NCBI RefSeq assembly: GCF_026230105.1
Contig: NC_079474.1
Span: forward strand, 45,245,256 to 45,309,255
Reading direction: 5' to 3'
Length of the DNA: 64,000 nucleotides
From: Diorhabda sublineata
Lineage: Eukaryota > Arthropoda > Insecta > Coleoptera > Chrysomelidae
The notes below the pieces were generated by a model that was given only the letters and a program-made list of their open reading frames with translations, did no database searches and had not been told where the DNA came from. Both the position numbers and the translations under genes were made by a program. How positions within the stretch are numbered: position 1 is the first letter of the stretch; each line of letters opens with the position of its first letter. This document shows, in pieces, positions 48,870-61,266 of the stretch.

Positions 48870-51180
48870 CTAGTCTATATTCACGTTGAAAGTTTCCATC
48901 AAGAATAAGGAATGGTGATTGATGTAACAAAAGCAATATGGGTAATTGGTCCTAGGTATTATGTTTTACACTTCTTTTCATCAATCAAGGATTTTGAAAA
49001 GACTAAAAATGAAATTCGGCGGAAAATAATAAATAGCAGTTAATATATATGAGCGAAAGGGATTGTTGATAGAAATTTCACGCGCCCCACGACTCATTTT
49101 TTAGTCTGATCGAAAGAACTCGATTGATGAGATAGTTTTGTGAGGCTTAGTACCTGGGGTTTCACCGATTATACCTGCTTTTCATCCATCACCTGCACTA
49201 CATCTTTCCTCTTGACCAAACATTCAGATGAATAATTTTCCTTTTTACTCTTCAATTAATTCAAACTTTCTTTTTTCGACTCCTCTTTTGTGTCCTCTAA
49301 GAGTAGATTCCATTTCTCATTAATCTACGCAGTCAACTAAGGGTTGTAGTTCTCCCTCCTTTTCTCATACGCAAAACACAAGTTTCTCTTTATTATATTG
49401 AAACCAATTGTTGGTGTGTCTCCTCAGATCATCTTTGACATTCTTTTCCAGTACGGAAATCCCAAAATTTTCTCCATTATATTCACGTTGATTGTTTTTA
49501 TCGGGAATACGGATTGGTGATTCGTGTAGGATTGATGTAACAAAAGCAATATGGGTAATTGGTCCTAGGTATTATGTTTTACCTCTCTCATTGATCTTAG
49601 AGCCTTTTGAAAAGACTAAAAATGAAATTCGGCGTAAAAAAATTGCAGTTAATATATATGAGCGGAAGGGATTGTTGATAGAAATTTCACGCACCCCACG
49701 ACTCATTTTTTAGTCTGGTCAAAAGAACTCGATTGATGAGATAGTTTTGTGAGGCTTAATATCTGGGATTTCACCGGTTATACCTGCTTTTCATCCATCA
49801 CCTGCACTACATCTTTCCTCTTGACCAAACATTCAGATGAATAATTTTTCTTTTTCCCCTTCAATTAATTCAAACTTTGTTTTCGGCTCCTCTTTTGTGT
49901 CCTCTAAAGAGTGATTCAATTTCAAATTCACCTACGAGGTGAACAAAGGGTTGTTCTCCCTCCTTTTCTCATACGCAAAACACAAGTTTTTCTTTATTAT
50001 ATTGAAACCAATTGTGTTGGTGGGTCTCCTCAAATCATCTTCGACATTCGTTTCTAGTAGGAAAATCCCAAAATTTTCTCCATTATATTCACGTTGATTG
50101 TTTTTATCGAGAATACGGATTGGTGATTCGTGTAGGATTGATGTAACAAAAGCAATATGGGTAATTGGTCCTAGGTATTATGTTTTACCTCTCTCATTGA
50201 TCTTAGAGCCTTTTGAAAAGACTAAAAATGAAATTCGGCGTAAAAAAATTGCAGTTAATATATATGAGCGGAAGGGATTGTTGATAGAAATTTCACGCAC
50301 CCCATGACTCATTTTTTAGTCTGGTCAAAAGAACTCGATTGATGAGATAGTTTTGTGAGGCTTAATATCTGGGATTTCACCGGTTATACCTGCTTTTCAT
50401 CCATCACCTGCACTACATCTTTCCTCTTGACCAAACATTCAGATGAATAATTTTTCTTTTTCCCCTTCAATTAATTCAAACTTTGTTTTCGGCTCCTCTT
50501 TTGTGTCCTCTAAAGAGTGATTCAATTTCAAATTCACCTACGAGGTGAACAAAGGGTTGTTCTCCCTCCTTTTCTCATACGCAAAACACAAGTTTTTCTT
50601 TATTATATTGAAATCAATTGTGTTGGTGGGTCTCCTCAAATCATCTTCGACATTCGTTTCTAGTAGGAAAATCCCAAAATTTCCTCCATTATATTCACGT
50701 TGATTGTTTTTATAGGGAATACGGATTGGTGATTCGTGTAGGATTGATGTAACAAAGCAATATGGGTAATTGGTCCTAGGTATTATGTTTTACCTCTCTC
50801 ATTGATCTTAGAGCCTTTTGAAAAGACTAAAAATGAAATTCGGCGTAAAAAATTGCAGTTAATATATATGAGCGGAAGGGATTGTTGATAGAAATTTCAC
50901 GCACCCCACGACTCATTTTTTAGTCTGGTCAAAAGAACTCGATTGATGAGATAGTTTTGTGAGGCTTAATATCTGGGATTTCACCAGTTATACCTGCTTT
51001 TCATCCATCACCTGCACTACATCTTTCCTCTTGACCAAACATTCAGATGAATAATTTTTCTTTTCACATTAATTAATTCAAACTTTCATGTTTCGACTCC
51101 TCTTTTGTGTCCTCTAAGAGTGATTCCATTTCTCATTAATCTACGCAGTCATTGTTTCTCGTTTTGATTCGTCTTTTTAT
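48870..51180 (+). repeat. Subtelomeric satellite, array 1 (four units)
   Basis: Units of about 605-608 bp. Each contains GATTGGTGATTCGTGTAGGA, CAAAAGCAATATGGGTAATT, AAAGACTAAAAATGAAATTC and the core from CAGTTAATATATATGAGCG through TTGATAGAAATTTCACGC and CCCCACGACTCATTTTTTAG to TCGATTGATGAGATAG. Core copies lie near 49070, 49675, 50281 and 50886. The units between about 49483 and 50950 are almost identical, with only scattered differences, pointing to recent homogenisation. Open frames inside are repeat artefacts. Confidence 0.95.
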
Positions 51181-53320
51181 TTTTCTTATTTTATTCCAAT
51201 TAATTCGGATTTTTCTGTTTTGATTCATCTATCGTGTCCCCAAGGAGTGGTTCAATTCCTCATTTATCTGTATTAATCATTGGTATCTAATTTCTAGCTA
51301 CACCCCGTATTATTTTAATTTCTTGTCCTTCGTATACACTTCGTACTGGAATATGATCTTCATTTTCGTATACACTCCGTACTGGAATATGATCTCAATT
51401 TCGCATACACTCCGTACCGAAATGTGGTCTTCACTTTCGTATACACTCCGTAAGGATAGGTGAGACTAGTTAGGGGACAACGATTGTAACTTTGGTTGTT
51501 TTTATTTAGAAGAATAAACTAGAATCGAGTAGAAATAAGTAGAGTAGAGTAGAGTAGATTTATGTTTCTCAGTATTTCTTATTATTTTTTTCATCATTTC
51601 AGAGATAAATCGAGGGATTCAATTTCAAAAAAACCTTCATATTCACTGTTGTGTATTATATAATTGGTAAAACTGAAGAGAAAGGATTTTCTAATTAAAC
51701 ACAACAATATCACATATAATAAATAATTTCATAAAAACAGATTTACGAACGCAAACCGTAAATAACCATTTTTTTTTCTGTGCTGCAAACAAAAAATTCT
51801 CTTTATTATTCATTATGTTTTCAGGATATCATATAGATTGTCATATTTCGAAATTTCCAATTTTCTACGGAGTCGTTTTCAGTCCCATTATTTTCTTTTC
51901 ATCCTCCAATGAAGTGGTAGATGTGACCCACTCGCATCGCCCGGTGAAATACCACCGCATCGGATCGAGGCAACGTGAATTGGACTAAGGGTTTTCAATT
52001 TCGTCGCTGTGCCGATGCGTCCGGTTTCCAAAGTGGGAGTAAATAATTGTATTGTTTTGCCAATTTTCCAAAATTGTTGGTCATACACATAGCCTCGTTT
52101 TTTGTTGCTTATTTTCTGTGCTGCGAAATACTCGAAATGTATTATTTTTAAACTAATCAAATTCATTTAGGGCTTCGGATCTTTCCGAAATTCTCGATTC
52201 CAGAGTTCTTCAGTTCAGTCTTATTATATCGTAAACGTAAAATTCAAAATATCAGCTTATTTCATCATATTGAAAATTTTCATGGGGCATACGTATTGTT
52301 GCTGCTTATATATATATATATACTTACAATTTCATTTCATAAATTAATCATATGTTGGAAATTGGTCATGATATTTTATTGCCGCTCTCTATTTTATATA
52401 TCTTGATATTTTTTTCAGTTCAATCTCTATTTAACAACAAATGAAAAATATCTATGAACGTTTTAGCGAACTCATTTTGATCATTTCACATTTCATTCTT
52501 CAAAAACATTTATCTTGATCAAATTTCTATGTGCCTACAAATCATCATGATATTCGTCATCAGTTTGAGGTATCGATTAGACTAAAATCGTGGGGTGCGT
52601 GAAATTAATATCGATACTCTATCGCTCATATATATTAACTGCCATTTATACATATAATACCCAGATTTCAATTTTCATTTTAACATTTACATATTTTAGT
52701 CTAATCAATACCCCAGATTGATGATGAATGTTATGATAACCGGTAGGTACTTGGGATCTAAGCATTAACTCTCTTAAATTTAGATCAATCATTCCATTTC
52801 CGGAAGAATGGGGCACATCTTAATTCATTTCTTCATGTTCTGGATTCCATAATTTAATCAATTTTAAACAATTCTCAATTATCATGTACCAATTGAAATG
52901 TTTAACCTCAAAATACTCCTTATTTTGATTCTATTTACAAGATAAATAAAAGTAGTTTATTGAAGACAAAAAATGTCCCTATGAAACTTTTGACTGAACT
53001 GAAGAATGGGTTTTTCTTTTCTTTTCACTTTTATCAATTGAAAATTTCCTGTTTTAATTCAAATTTTGTATCCCTTCATGAGGTAGGTAATTTTATTTCC
53101 TTCTGAAATTGGAATCGTTGGACTCTCTTATTTTGTTGTCATCGTCCCAATATGCTCGGTAATCTACGTAGTCGATATAGTATGTAGTCGTTCTTTCACA
53201 AATAAGTATATCATTTACCCCAGAATTTCTCTATTTTATAAAACCAAAACTAATTAGTTACATAAATTGTAAGGAGCCCTTTTCTTTTCAGTCTTATTTC
53301 TTGGTCTATAAACTCCAAAC
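51181..53320. repeat. Higher-order spacer, copy 1
   Basis: About 2.1 kb repeated at 57430-59580. In order: a ~37-bp tandem repeat x4 (CGTATACACTCCGTACTGGA) at 51335-51455, a GTAGA microsatellite at 51537-51560, and a less AT-rich segment at 51888-52166. Then come an inverted satellite core at 52575-52640 (GACTAAAATCGTGGGGTGCG), GATAACCGGTAGGTACTTGG near 52735, and the left-junction segment that leads into the next array. Confidence 0.9.
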
Positions 53321-56300
53321 ATTTTCTATATTCACGTTGAAAGTTTCCATCGAGAATAAGGATTGGTGATTCGTGTAGGATTGATGTAACAAAAGCAATA
53401 TGGGTAATTGGTCTTTGGTACTATTCTTCACACTTCTTTCCATCAATCAAGGATTTTGAAAAGACTAAAAATGGAAATCGGCGTAAAATTAAAAATAGCA
53501 GTTAATATATATGAGCGGAAGGGATTGTTGATAGAAATTTCACGCGCCCCACGACTCATTTTTTAGTCTGATCAAAAGAACTCGATTGATGAGATAGTTT
53601 TGTGAAGCTTAGTACCTGGGGTTTCACCGATTATACCTGCTTTTCATCCATCACCTGCACTACATCTTTCCTCTTGATCAAACATTCAGTTGAATAATTT
53701 TTCTTTTCACTTCAATTAATTCAAACTTTCCTGTTGCGATTGGCCTTCTGTGCCCTGTAGGAGAAATTTCTCATTCATCCTCGTAGTCAATTTAGGGTTG
53801 TTGTTCTTCCTGCTTTTCTCGTGCGGAAAACACAAGATTTTCTCTATTATATTCACGTTGATTGTGTTTATCGGGAATACGGATTGGTGATTCGTGTAGG
53901 ATTGATGTAACAAAAGCAATATGGATAATTGTTCCTAGGTACTATTCTTCACACTTCTTTCCATCAATCAAGGATTTTGAAAAGACTAAAAATGAAATTC
54001 GGCGTAAATTAAAAAATAGCAGTTAATATATATGAGAGAAAGGGATTGTTGATAGAAATTTCACGCGCCCCACGACTTATTTTTTAGTCTGATCAAAAGA
54101 ACTCGATTGATGAGATAGTTTTGTGAGGCTTAGTACCTGGGGTTTCACCGATTATACCTGCTTTTCATCCATCACCTGCACTACATCTTTCCTCTCGATC
54201 AAACATTCAGGTGAATAATTTTTCTTTTCACATTAATTAATTCAAACATTCCTGTTTCGATCCCTCTTTTGTGTCCTATAGGAGTGATCCCATTTCTCAA
54301 TCATCTACGCAGTCAAGTAATGGTTTTATTTGTTCTCTCTCATTGTTTCTCGTTTTGATTCGTCATTTTTGTCTCCGAGGAGTGAACTCAAAACATCTTC
54401 TATATTCACGTTGAACGTTTCCATCGGGATAAAGGATTGGTGATTCGTGTAGGATTGATGTAACAAAAGCAATATGGGTAATTGGACCTAGGTACTATTC
54501 TTCACATTTCTTTCCATCAATCAAGGATTTTGAAAAGACTAAAAATAAGATTCGGCGTAAAATGAAAAATAGCAGTTAATATATATGAGCGAAAGGGATT
54601 GTTGATAGAAATTTCACGCGCCCCACGACTCATTTTTTAGTCTGATCAAAAAAAACTCTATTGATGAGATAGTTTTGTGAGGCTTAGTACCTGGGGTTTC
54701 ACCGATTATACCTGCTTTTCATCCATCACCTGCACTACATCTTTCCTCTCGATCGAACATTCAGCTGAATAATTTTATCTTTTCATTCCAATTAATTAAG
54801 ATTTTTTTGTTTTGATTCGCCTTTTGTGTCCTCTAAGAGTGGATTCCATTTCTCATTAATCTACGCAGTAAACTAAGGGTTGTAGTTCTTCCTCCTTTTC
54901 TCATACGTAAAATACAAGTTTTTCTTTATTATATTGAAACCAATTGTGTTAGAGGGTCTCCTCAAATCATCTTAGACATTCGTTTCCAGTACTAAAATCC
55001 CATAATTTTCTCCATTATATTCACGATGATTGTTTTCATCGGGAATACGGATTGGTGATTCGTGTAGGATTGATGTAACAAAAGCAATATGGATAATTGG
55101 TCCTAGGTACTATTCTTCACACTTCTTTCCATCAAACAAGGATTTTGAAAAGACTAAAAATGAAATTCGGCGTAAAATACAAAATAGCAGTTAATATATA
55201 TGAGAGAAAGGGATTGTTGATAGAAATTTCACGCGCCCCACGACTTATTTTTTAGTCTGATCAAAAGAACTCGATTGATGAGATAGTTTTGTGAGGCTTA
55301 GTACCTGGGATTTCACCGATTATACCTGCTTTTCATCCATCACCTGCACTACATCTTTCCTCTCGATCAAACATTCAGCTGAATAATTTTTCTTTTCACA
55401 TTAATTAATTCAAACTTTCCTCTCTCGATTCGTTATTTGTGTCCCTCTAAGAGTGTTTCCATTTCTCATTAATCTACGCAGTCAACTAAGGGTGTTGTTC
55501 TCTCTCATTGTTTCTTGTTTTGATTTGCTTTTGTGTCCACTAGGAGTGGTTCATTTTCTTATTCACCTACATGGTTGATTAAGGGTTGTTTTCTCTCTGC
55601 TTTTCTCGTGCGGAAAACACAAGATTTCCTCTATTATATTGAAACCAATTGTGATGGTGGGTCTCCTCAAATCATATTTGACATTCTTTTCCAGTACGAA
55701 AATCCCAAAATTTTCTCCATTATATTCTCGTTGAACGTTTCCATCGGGATAAAGGATTGGTGATTCGTGTAAGATTGATGTAACAAAAGCAATATGGATA
55801 ATTGGTCCTAGGTACTATTCTTCACACTTCTTTCCATCAATCAAGGATTTTGAAAAGACTAAAAATGAAATTCGGCGTAAAATACAAAATAGCAGTTAAT
55901 ATATATGAGCGGAAGGGATTGTTGATAGAAATTTCACGCGCCCCACGACTCATTTTTTAGTCTGATCAAAAGAACTCGATTGATGAGATAGTTTTGTGAA
56001 GCTTAGTACCTGGGGTTTCACCGATTATACCTGCTTTTCATCCATCACCTGCACTACATCTTTCCTCTCGATCAAACATTCAGCTGAATAATTTTATCTT
56101 TTCATTCCAATTAATTCAGATTTTTTTGTTTTGATTCGCCTTTTGTGTCCTCTAAGAGTGGATTTCATTTCTCATTAATCTACGCAGTAAACTAAGGGTT
56201 GTAGTCCTTCCTCCTTTTCTCATACGTAAAATACAAGTTTTTCTTTATTATATTGAAACCAATTGTGTTAGTGGGTCTCCTCAAATCATCTTCGACATTC

Positions 56301-57429
56301 GTTTCCAGTACGAAAATCCCATAATTTTCTCCATTATATTCACGTTGATTGTTTTCATCGGGAATACGGATTGGTGATTCGTGTAGGATTGATGTAACAA
56401 AAGCAATATGGGTAATTGGTCCTAGGTATTATGTTTTACACTTCTTTTCATCAATCAAGGATTTTGAAAAGACTAAAAATGAAATTCGGCGGAAAATAAT
56501 AAATAGCAGTTAATATATATGAGCGAAAGGGATTGTTGATAGAAATTTCACGCGCCCCACGACTCATTTTTAGTCTGATCGAAAGAACTCGATTGATGAG
56601 ATAGTTTTGTGAGGCTTAGTACCTGGGGTTTCACCGATTATACCTGCTTTTCATCCATCACCTGCACTACATCTTTCCTCTCGATCAAACATTCAGGTGA
56701 ATAATTTTTCTTTTCACATTAATTAATTCAAACATTCCTGTTTCGATCCCTCTTTTGTGTCCTATAGGAGTGATCCCATTTCTCAATCATCTACGCAGTC
56801 AAGTAAGGGTTTTATTTGTTCTCTCTCATTGTTTCTCGTTTTGATTCGTCATTTTTGTCTCCGAGGAGTGAACTCAAAACATCTTCTATATTCACGTTGA
56901 ACGTTTCCATCGGGATAAAGGATTGGTGATGCGTGTAGGATTGATGTAACAAAAGCAATATGGGTAATTGGACCTAGGTACTATTCTTCACATTTCTTTC
57001 CATCAATCAAGGATTTTGAAAAGACTAAAAATAAGATTCGGCGTAAAATGAAAAATAGCAGTTAATATATATGAGCGAAAGGGATTGTTGATAGAAATTT
57101 CACGCGCCCCACGACTCATTTTTTAGTCTGATCAAAAGAACTCGATTGATGAGATAGTTTTGTGAAGCTTAGTACCTGGGGTTTCACCGATTATACCTGC
57201 TTTTCATCCATCACCTGCACTACATCTTTCCTCTCGATCAAACATTCAGCTGAATAATATTCCTCTTTCCCTTTCAATTAATTCAAACTTTTTTTTTTCG
57301 ACTCCTCTTTTGTGTCCTCTTAGAGTGATTCCATTTCTCATTCATCTACGTAGTCAACTAAGGGTGTTGTTCTCTCTGTCATTTTTTCTCGCTTTGATTC
57401 GTCTATTTATTTATCTTATTTCATTCCAA
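53321..57429 (+). repeat. Subtelomeric satellite, array 2 (seven units)
   Basis: Core copies near 53528, 54050, 54602, 55215, 55921, 56537 and 57087, so unit lengths are about 522, 554, 612, 706, 613 and 553 bp. Length variation lies in the segment after TTCAGCTGAATAATTTT. A four-unit higher-order period of ~2.49 kb is visible: the distinctive 554-bp unit with CGTCATTTTTGTCTCCGAGG occurs at 54360 and 56846. Confidence 0.93.
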
Positions 57430-59580
57430 TTAATTCAGATTTTTTTGTTTTGATCCGTCTATCGTGTCCGTGTCCCCATGGAGTAGTTTCATTCCTCATT
57501 CATCTACATTAATCATTGGTATCTAATTTCTAGCTACACCATGTATTATAATTTCTCGTCTTCCGCATATACTTCGTACTGTAATGTGATCTTCATTTTC
57601 ATATACACTCAGAACTGGAATAAGATCTTCATTTTCGTAAACCCTCCGTACTGGAATAAGATCTCAATTTCGTATACACTGCGTACAGGATATGTGACAA
57701 CGATTGTCACTTTAGTTGTTTTTTTTAGTAGAATAGACTAGAATAGAATACAGTAGAAGAAATAAGTAGAGTAGAGTAGATTTATGATTCCCAGTATTTC
57801 TTATTATTTGTTCCATCATTTCAGAGATTATTATATACCGATAAATCGAGGGATTTAATGTCAAAAAAACCTTCATATTCACTGTTGTGTATTATATAAT
57901 TGGTAAAACTGAAGAGAAAAGATTTTCTAATTAAACATAAAAATATCACAAATAATTTCATAAAAACAGATTTACGAACGCAAACCTTAAATAACCATTT
58001 TTTTTTCTGTGCTGCAAACTAAAAATTCTCTTTATTATTCATTATGTTTTCAGGATATCATATAGATTGTCATATTTCGAAATTTCCAATTTTCTACGGA
58101 GTGTTTTTCAGTACCATTATTTCCTTTTTATCCTCCATTGATGTGGTGTAGATGTGACCCACTCGCATCGCCCGGTGAAATACTACCGCATCGGATCGAG
58201 GCAACGTGAATTGGACTAATGGTTTCCAATTTCGTCGCTGTGCCGATACGTCCGGTTTCCAAAGGGGGAGTAAATAATTGTATTGTTTTGCCAATATTCC
58301 AAAATTGTTGGTCATACACATAGCCTCGTTTTTGTTTCTTATTTTCTGTGCTGCGAAATACTCGAAATGTATTATTTTTATACTAATCAAAGTCATTTAG
58401 GGCTTCGAATCTTTCCGAAATTCTCGATTCCAGAGTTCCTCAGTTCAGTCTTATTATCTCGTAAACGTAAAATTCAAAATATCAGCTTATTTCATCATAT
58501 TAAACATTTTCATGGAACATACGTATTGTTGCTGCTTATATATATATTTATGTTTTCAAAATAATCTTAATACTACTGGGGCTTAAGAAATATTTACAAT
58601 TTCATTTCATAAATTAATCATATCTTCGAAATTGGTCAACTTAATATTTTCTTAGGTTCCATCTCTATTTAACAACAAATGAAAAAATATCTATGAACGT
58701 TTTAGCGAACTCATTTTGATCATTTCACATTTCACTCTTCAAAAACATTTATCTTGATCGAATTTCTATGTGCCTACAAATCATCATGATATTCGTCATC
58801 AGTTTGAGGTATCGATTAGACTAAAATCGTGGGGTGCGTGAAATTAATATCAATACTCTATCGCTCATATATATTAACTGCCATTTATATAATACCCAGA
58901 TTTCATTTTTCATTTTAATAAATACATATTTTAGTCTAATCAATACCCCAGATTGATGATGAATGTTATGATAACCGGTAGGTACTTGGGATCTAAGCAT
59001 TAACTCTCTTAAATTTAGATCAATTATTCCATTTCCGGAAGAATGGGGCACATCTTAATTTATTTCTTCATGTTCTGGATTCCAAAATTTAATCAATTTT
59101 AAACAATTCTCAATTATCATGTACCAATTGAAATGTTTAACCTCAAAATACTCCTTATTTTGATTTTATTTGGAAGATAAATAAAAGTAGTTTATTGAAG
59201 ATAAAAAATGTCCCTACAAAACTTTTGACTGAACTGAAGAATGGGTTTTTCTTTTCTTTTCACTTTTATCAATTGAAAATTTCCTGGTTTAATTCCAATT
59301 TTGTATCCCCCCGTGAAGTAGGTAATTTTATTTCCTTTTGAAATTAGAATCGTTGGACTTGCTTTAGGCTCTCGTTATCTTATCCTTGCCATCGTCCCAA
59401 TATTCTCGCTAATCTACGTAGTCGATATAGAGTTGTTCTTTCACAATAAATCATATACCCCAAAATTTCTCTATTTTATAAAATCAATACTAATTGGTTG
59501 AGGGTCTCAAATCATCATTGACATTTACATAAATTGTCCTTTTCCTTTTCAGTTTCATTTCCTGGGCTATAAACCCAAAA
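57430..59580. repeat. Higher-order spacer, copy 2
   Basis: Duplicate of 51181-53320, offset about 6.24 kb, with the same internal order and a few indels. The GTAGA microsatellite is shorter here and the less AT-rich segment (58094-58396) is frame-disrupted relative to copy 1. Confidence 0.9.
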
Positions 59581-61230
59581 AAACTTCTATATTCCGTTGA
59601 ACGTTTCCGTCGAGAATAAGGATTGGTGATTCGTGTAGGATTGATGTAACAAAAGCAATATAGGTAATTGGTCCTAGGTACTATTCTTCACACATCTTTC
59701 CATCAATCAAGAATTTTGAAAAGACTAAGAATGAAATTAGGCGTAAATTAATTTTTAGTCTGATCAAAAGAACTCTATTGATGAGATAGTTTTGTGAGGC
59801 TTAGTAACTGGGGTTTCACCGATTATTCCTGCTTTTCATCCATCACCTGCACTACATCTTTCCTCTCGATCAAACATTCAGCTGAATAATTTTTCTTTTC
59901 ACATTAATTAATTCAAACTTTCCTGTTGCGATTGACCTTCTGTGCCCTCTAGGAGTGATTAAATTTCTCATTCATCCTCGTAGTCAATTTAGGGTTTTGT
60001 TCTTCCTGCTTTTCTCGTGCAGAAAACATAAGATTTTCTCTTTTATATTTACGTTGATTGTTTTTATCGGGAATACGGATTGGTGATTCGTGTAGGATTG
60101 ATGTAACAAAAGCAATATGGGTAATTGGTCCTAGGTATTATGTTTTACACTTCTTTTCATCAATCAAGGATTTTGAAAAGACTAAAAATGGAAATCGGTG
60201 TAAAATAATAAATAGCAGTTAATATATATGAGCGAAAGGGATTGTTGATAGAAATTTCACGCGCCCCACGACTCATTTTTTAGTCTGATCAAAAGAACTC
60301 GATTGATAGTTTTGTGATGCTTAGTATCTGGGGTTTTACCGATTATACCTGCTTTTCATCCATCACCTGCACTACATCTTTCCTCTCGATCAAACATTCA
60401 GGTGAATAATTTTTCTTTTCACATTAATTAATTCAAACATTCCTATTTCGATCCCTCTTTTGTGTCCACTAGGAGTGATTCCATTCCTCATTCTGTCAAC
60501 TGAGAATGTTCTCTCTCATTGTTTCTCGTTTTGCTTCATTTGTGTTCCCTAGGAGTGGTTCAATTTCTTATTCACGTACGTAGTTAATTGAGGGTTGTTT
60601 TTCTCTCTGCTTTTCTGGTGCGGAAAACAAAAGATCTCCTCTATTATATTGGAACCAATTGTTGGTGTGTCTCTTCAAATCATCTTTGACATTCTTTTCC
60701 AGTAAGAAAATCTCAAAATTTTGTCCATTATATTCACGTTGATTGTTTTTATCGGGAATACGGATTGGTGATTCGTGTAGGACTGATGTAACAAAAGCAA
60801 TATGGGTAATTGGTCCTTGGTATTATGTTTTACACTTCTCTCTCATCGATCTTAGAGCCTTTTGAAAAGACTAAAAATGAAAATCGCCATAAAATGAAAA
60901 ATAGCAGTTAATATATATGAGCGGAAGAGATTGTTGATAGAAATTTCACGCGCCCCACGACTCATTTTTTAGTCTGATCAAAAGAACTCGATTGATGAGA
61001 TAGTTTTGTGAGGCTTAGTACCTGGGGTTTCACCGATTATATCTGCTTTTCATCCATCACCTCTCGATCAAACATTCAGCTGAATAATTTTCCTATTTTC
61101 CTATTCACATTAATTAATTCAAACTTTCCTGTCTCGATTCGTTTTTTTTTTTTTTTGTGTCTTCTAGGAGTGATTCCATTTCTCATTCAGTCAACTGAGA
61201 ATGCTCTCTCTCATTGTTTCTCGTTTTGCT
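59581..61230 (+). repeat. Subtelomeric satellite, array 3 (three units, first one deleted)
   Basis: Units near 59620-60050, 60060-60690 and 60720-61180. The first lacks the core: GGCGTAAATTAA runs straight into TTTTTAGTCTGATC, a loss of the CAGTTAAT-to-CACGACTC part. Core copies are at about 60245 and 60932. The array decays toward the telomere. Confidence 0.9.
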
Positions 61231-61266
61231 TTATTTGTGTTCCAATTTTTCTATTTGCTAAAGAGA

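Noticed and set aside
49492..50307. Repeated ~70-codon open frames (IRIGDSCRIDVTKAIWVIG) in the satellite
   Set aside because: They exist only where the units are nearly identical; other units break the frame with indels and show no silent-change bias.
48870..61230. CRISPR-like regular repeats
   Set aside because: Units of 520-710 bp without short repeat/spacer structure, in a eukaryotic subtelomere; this is satellite DNA.
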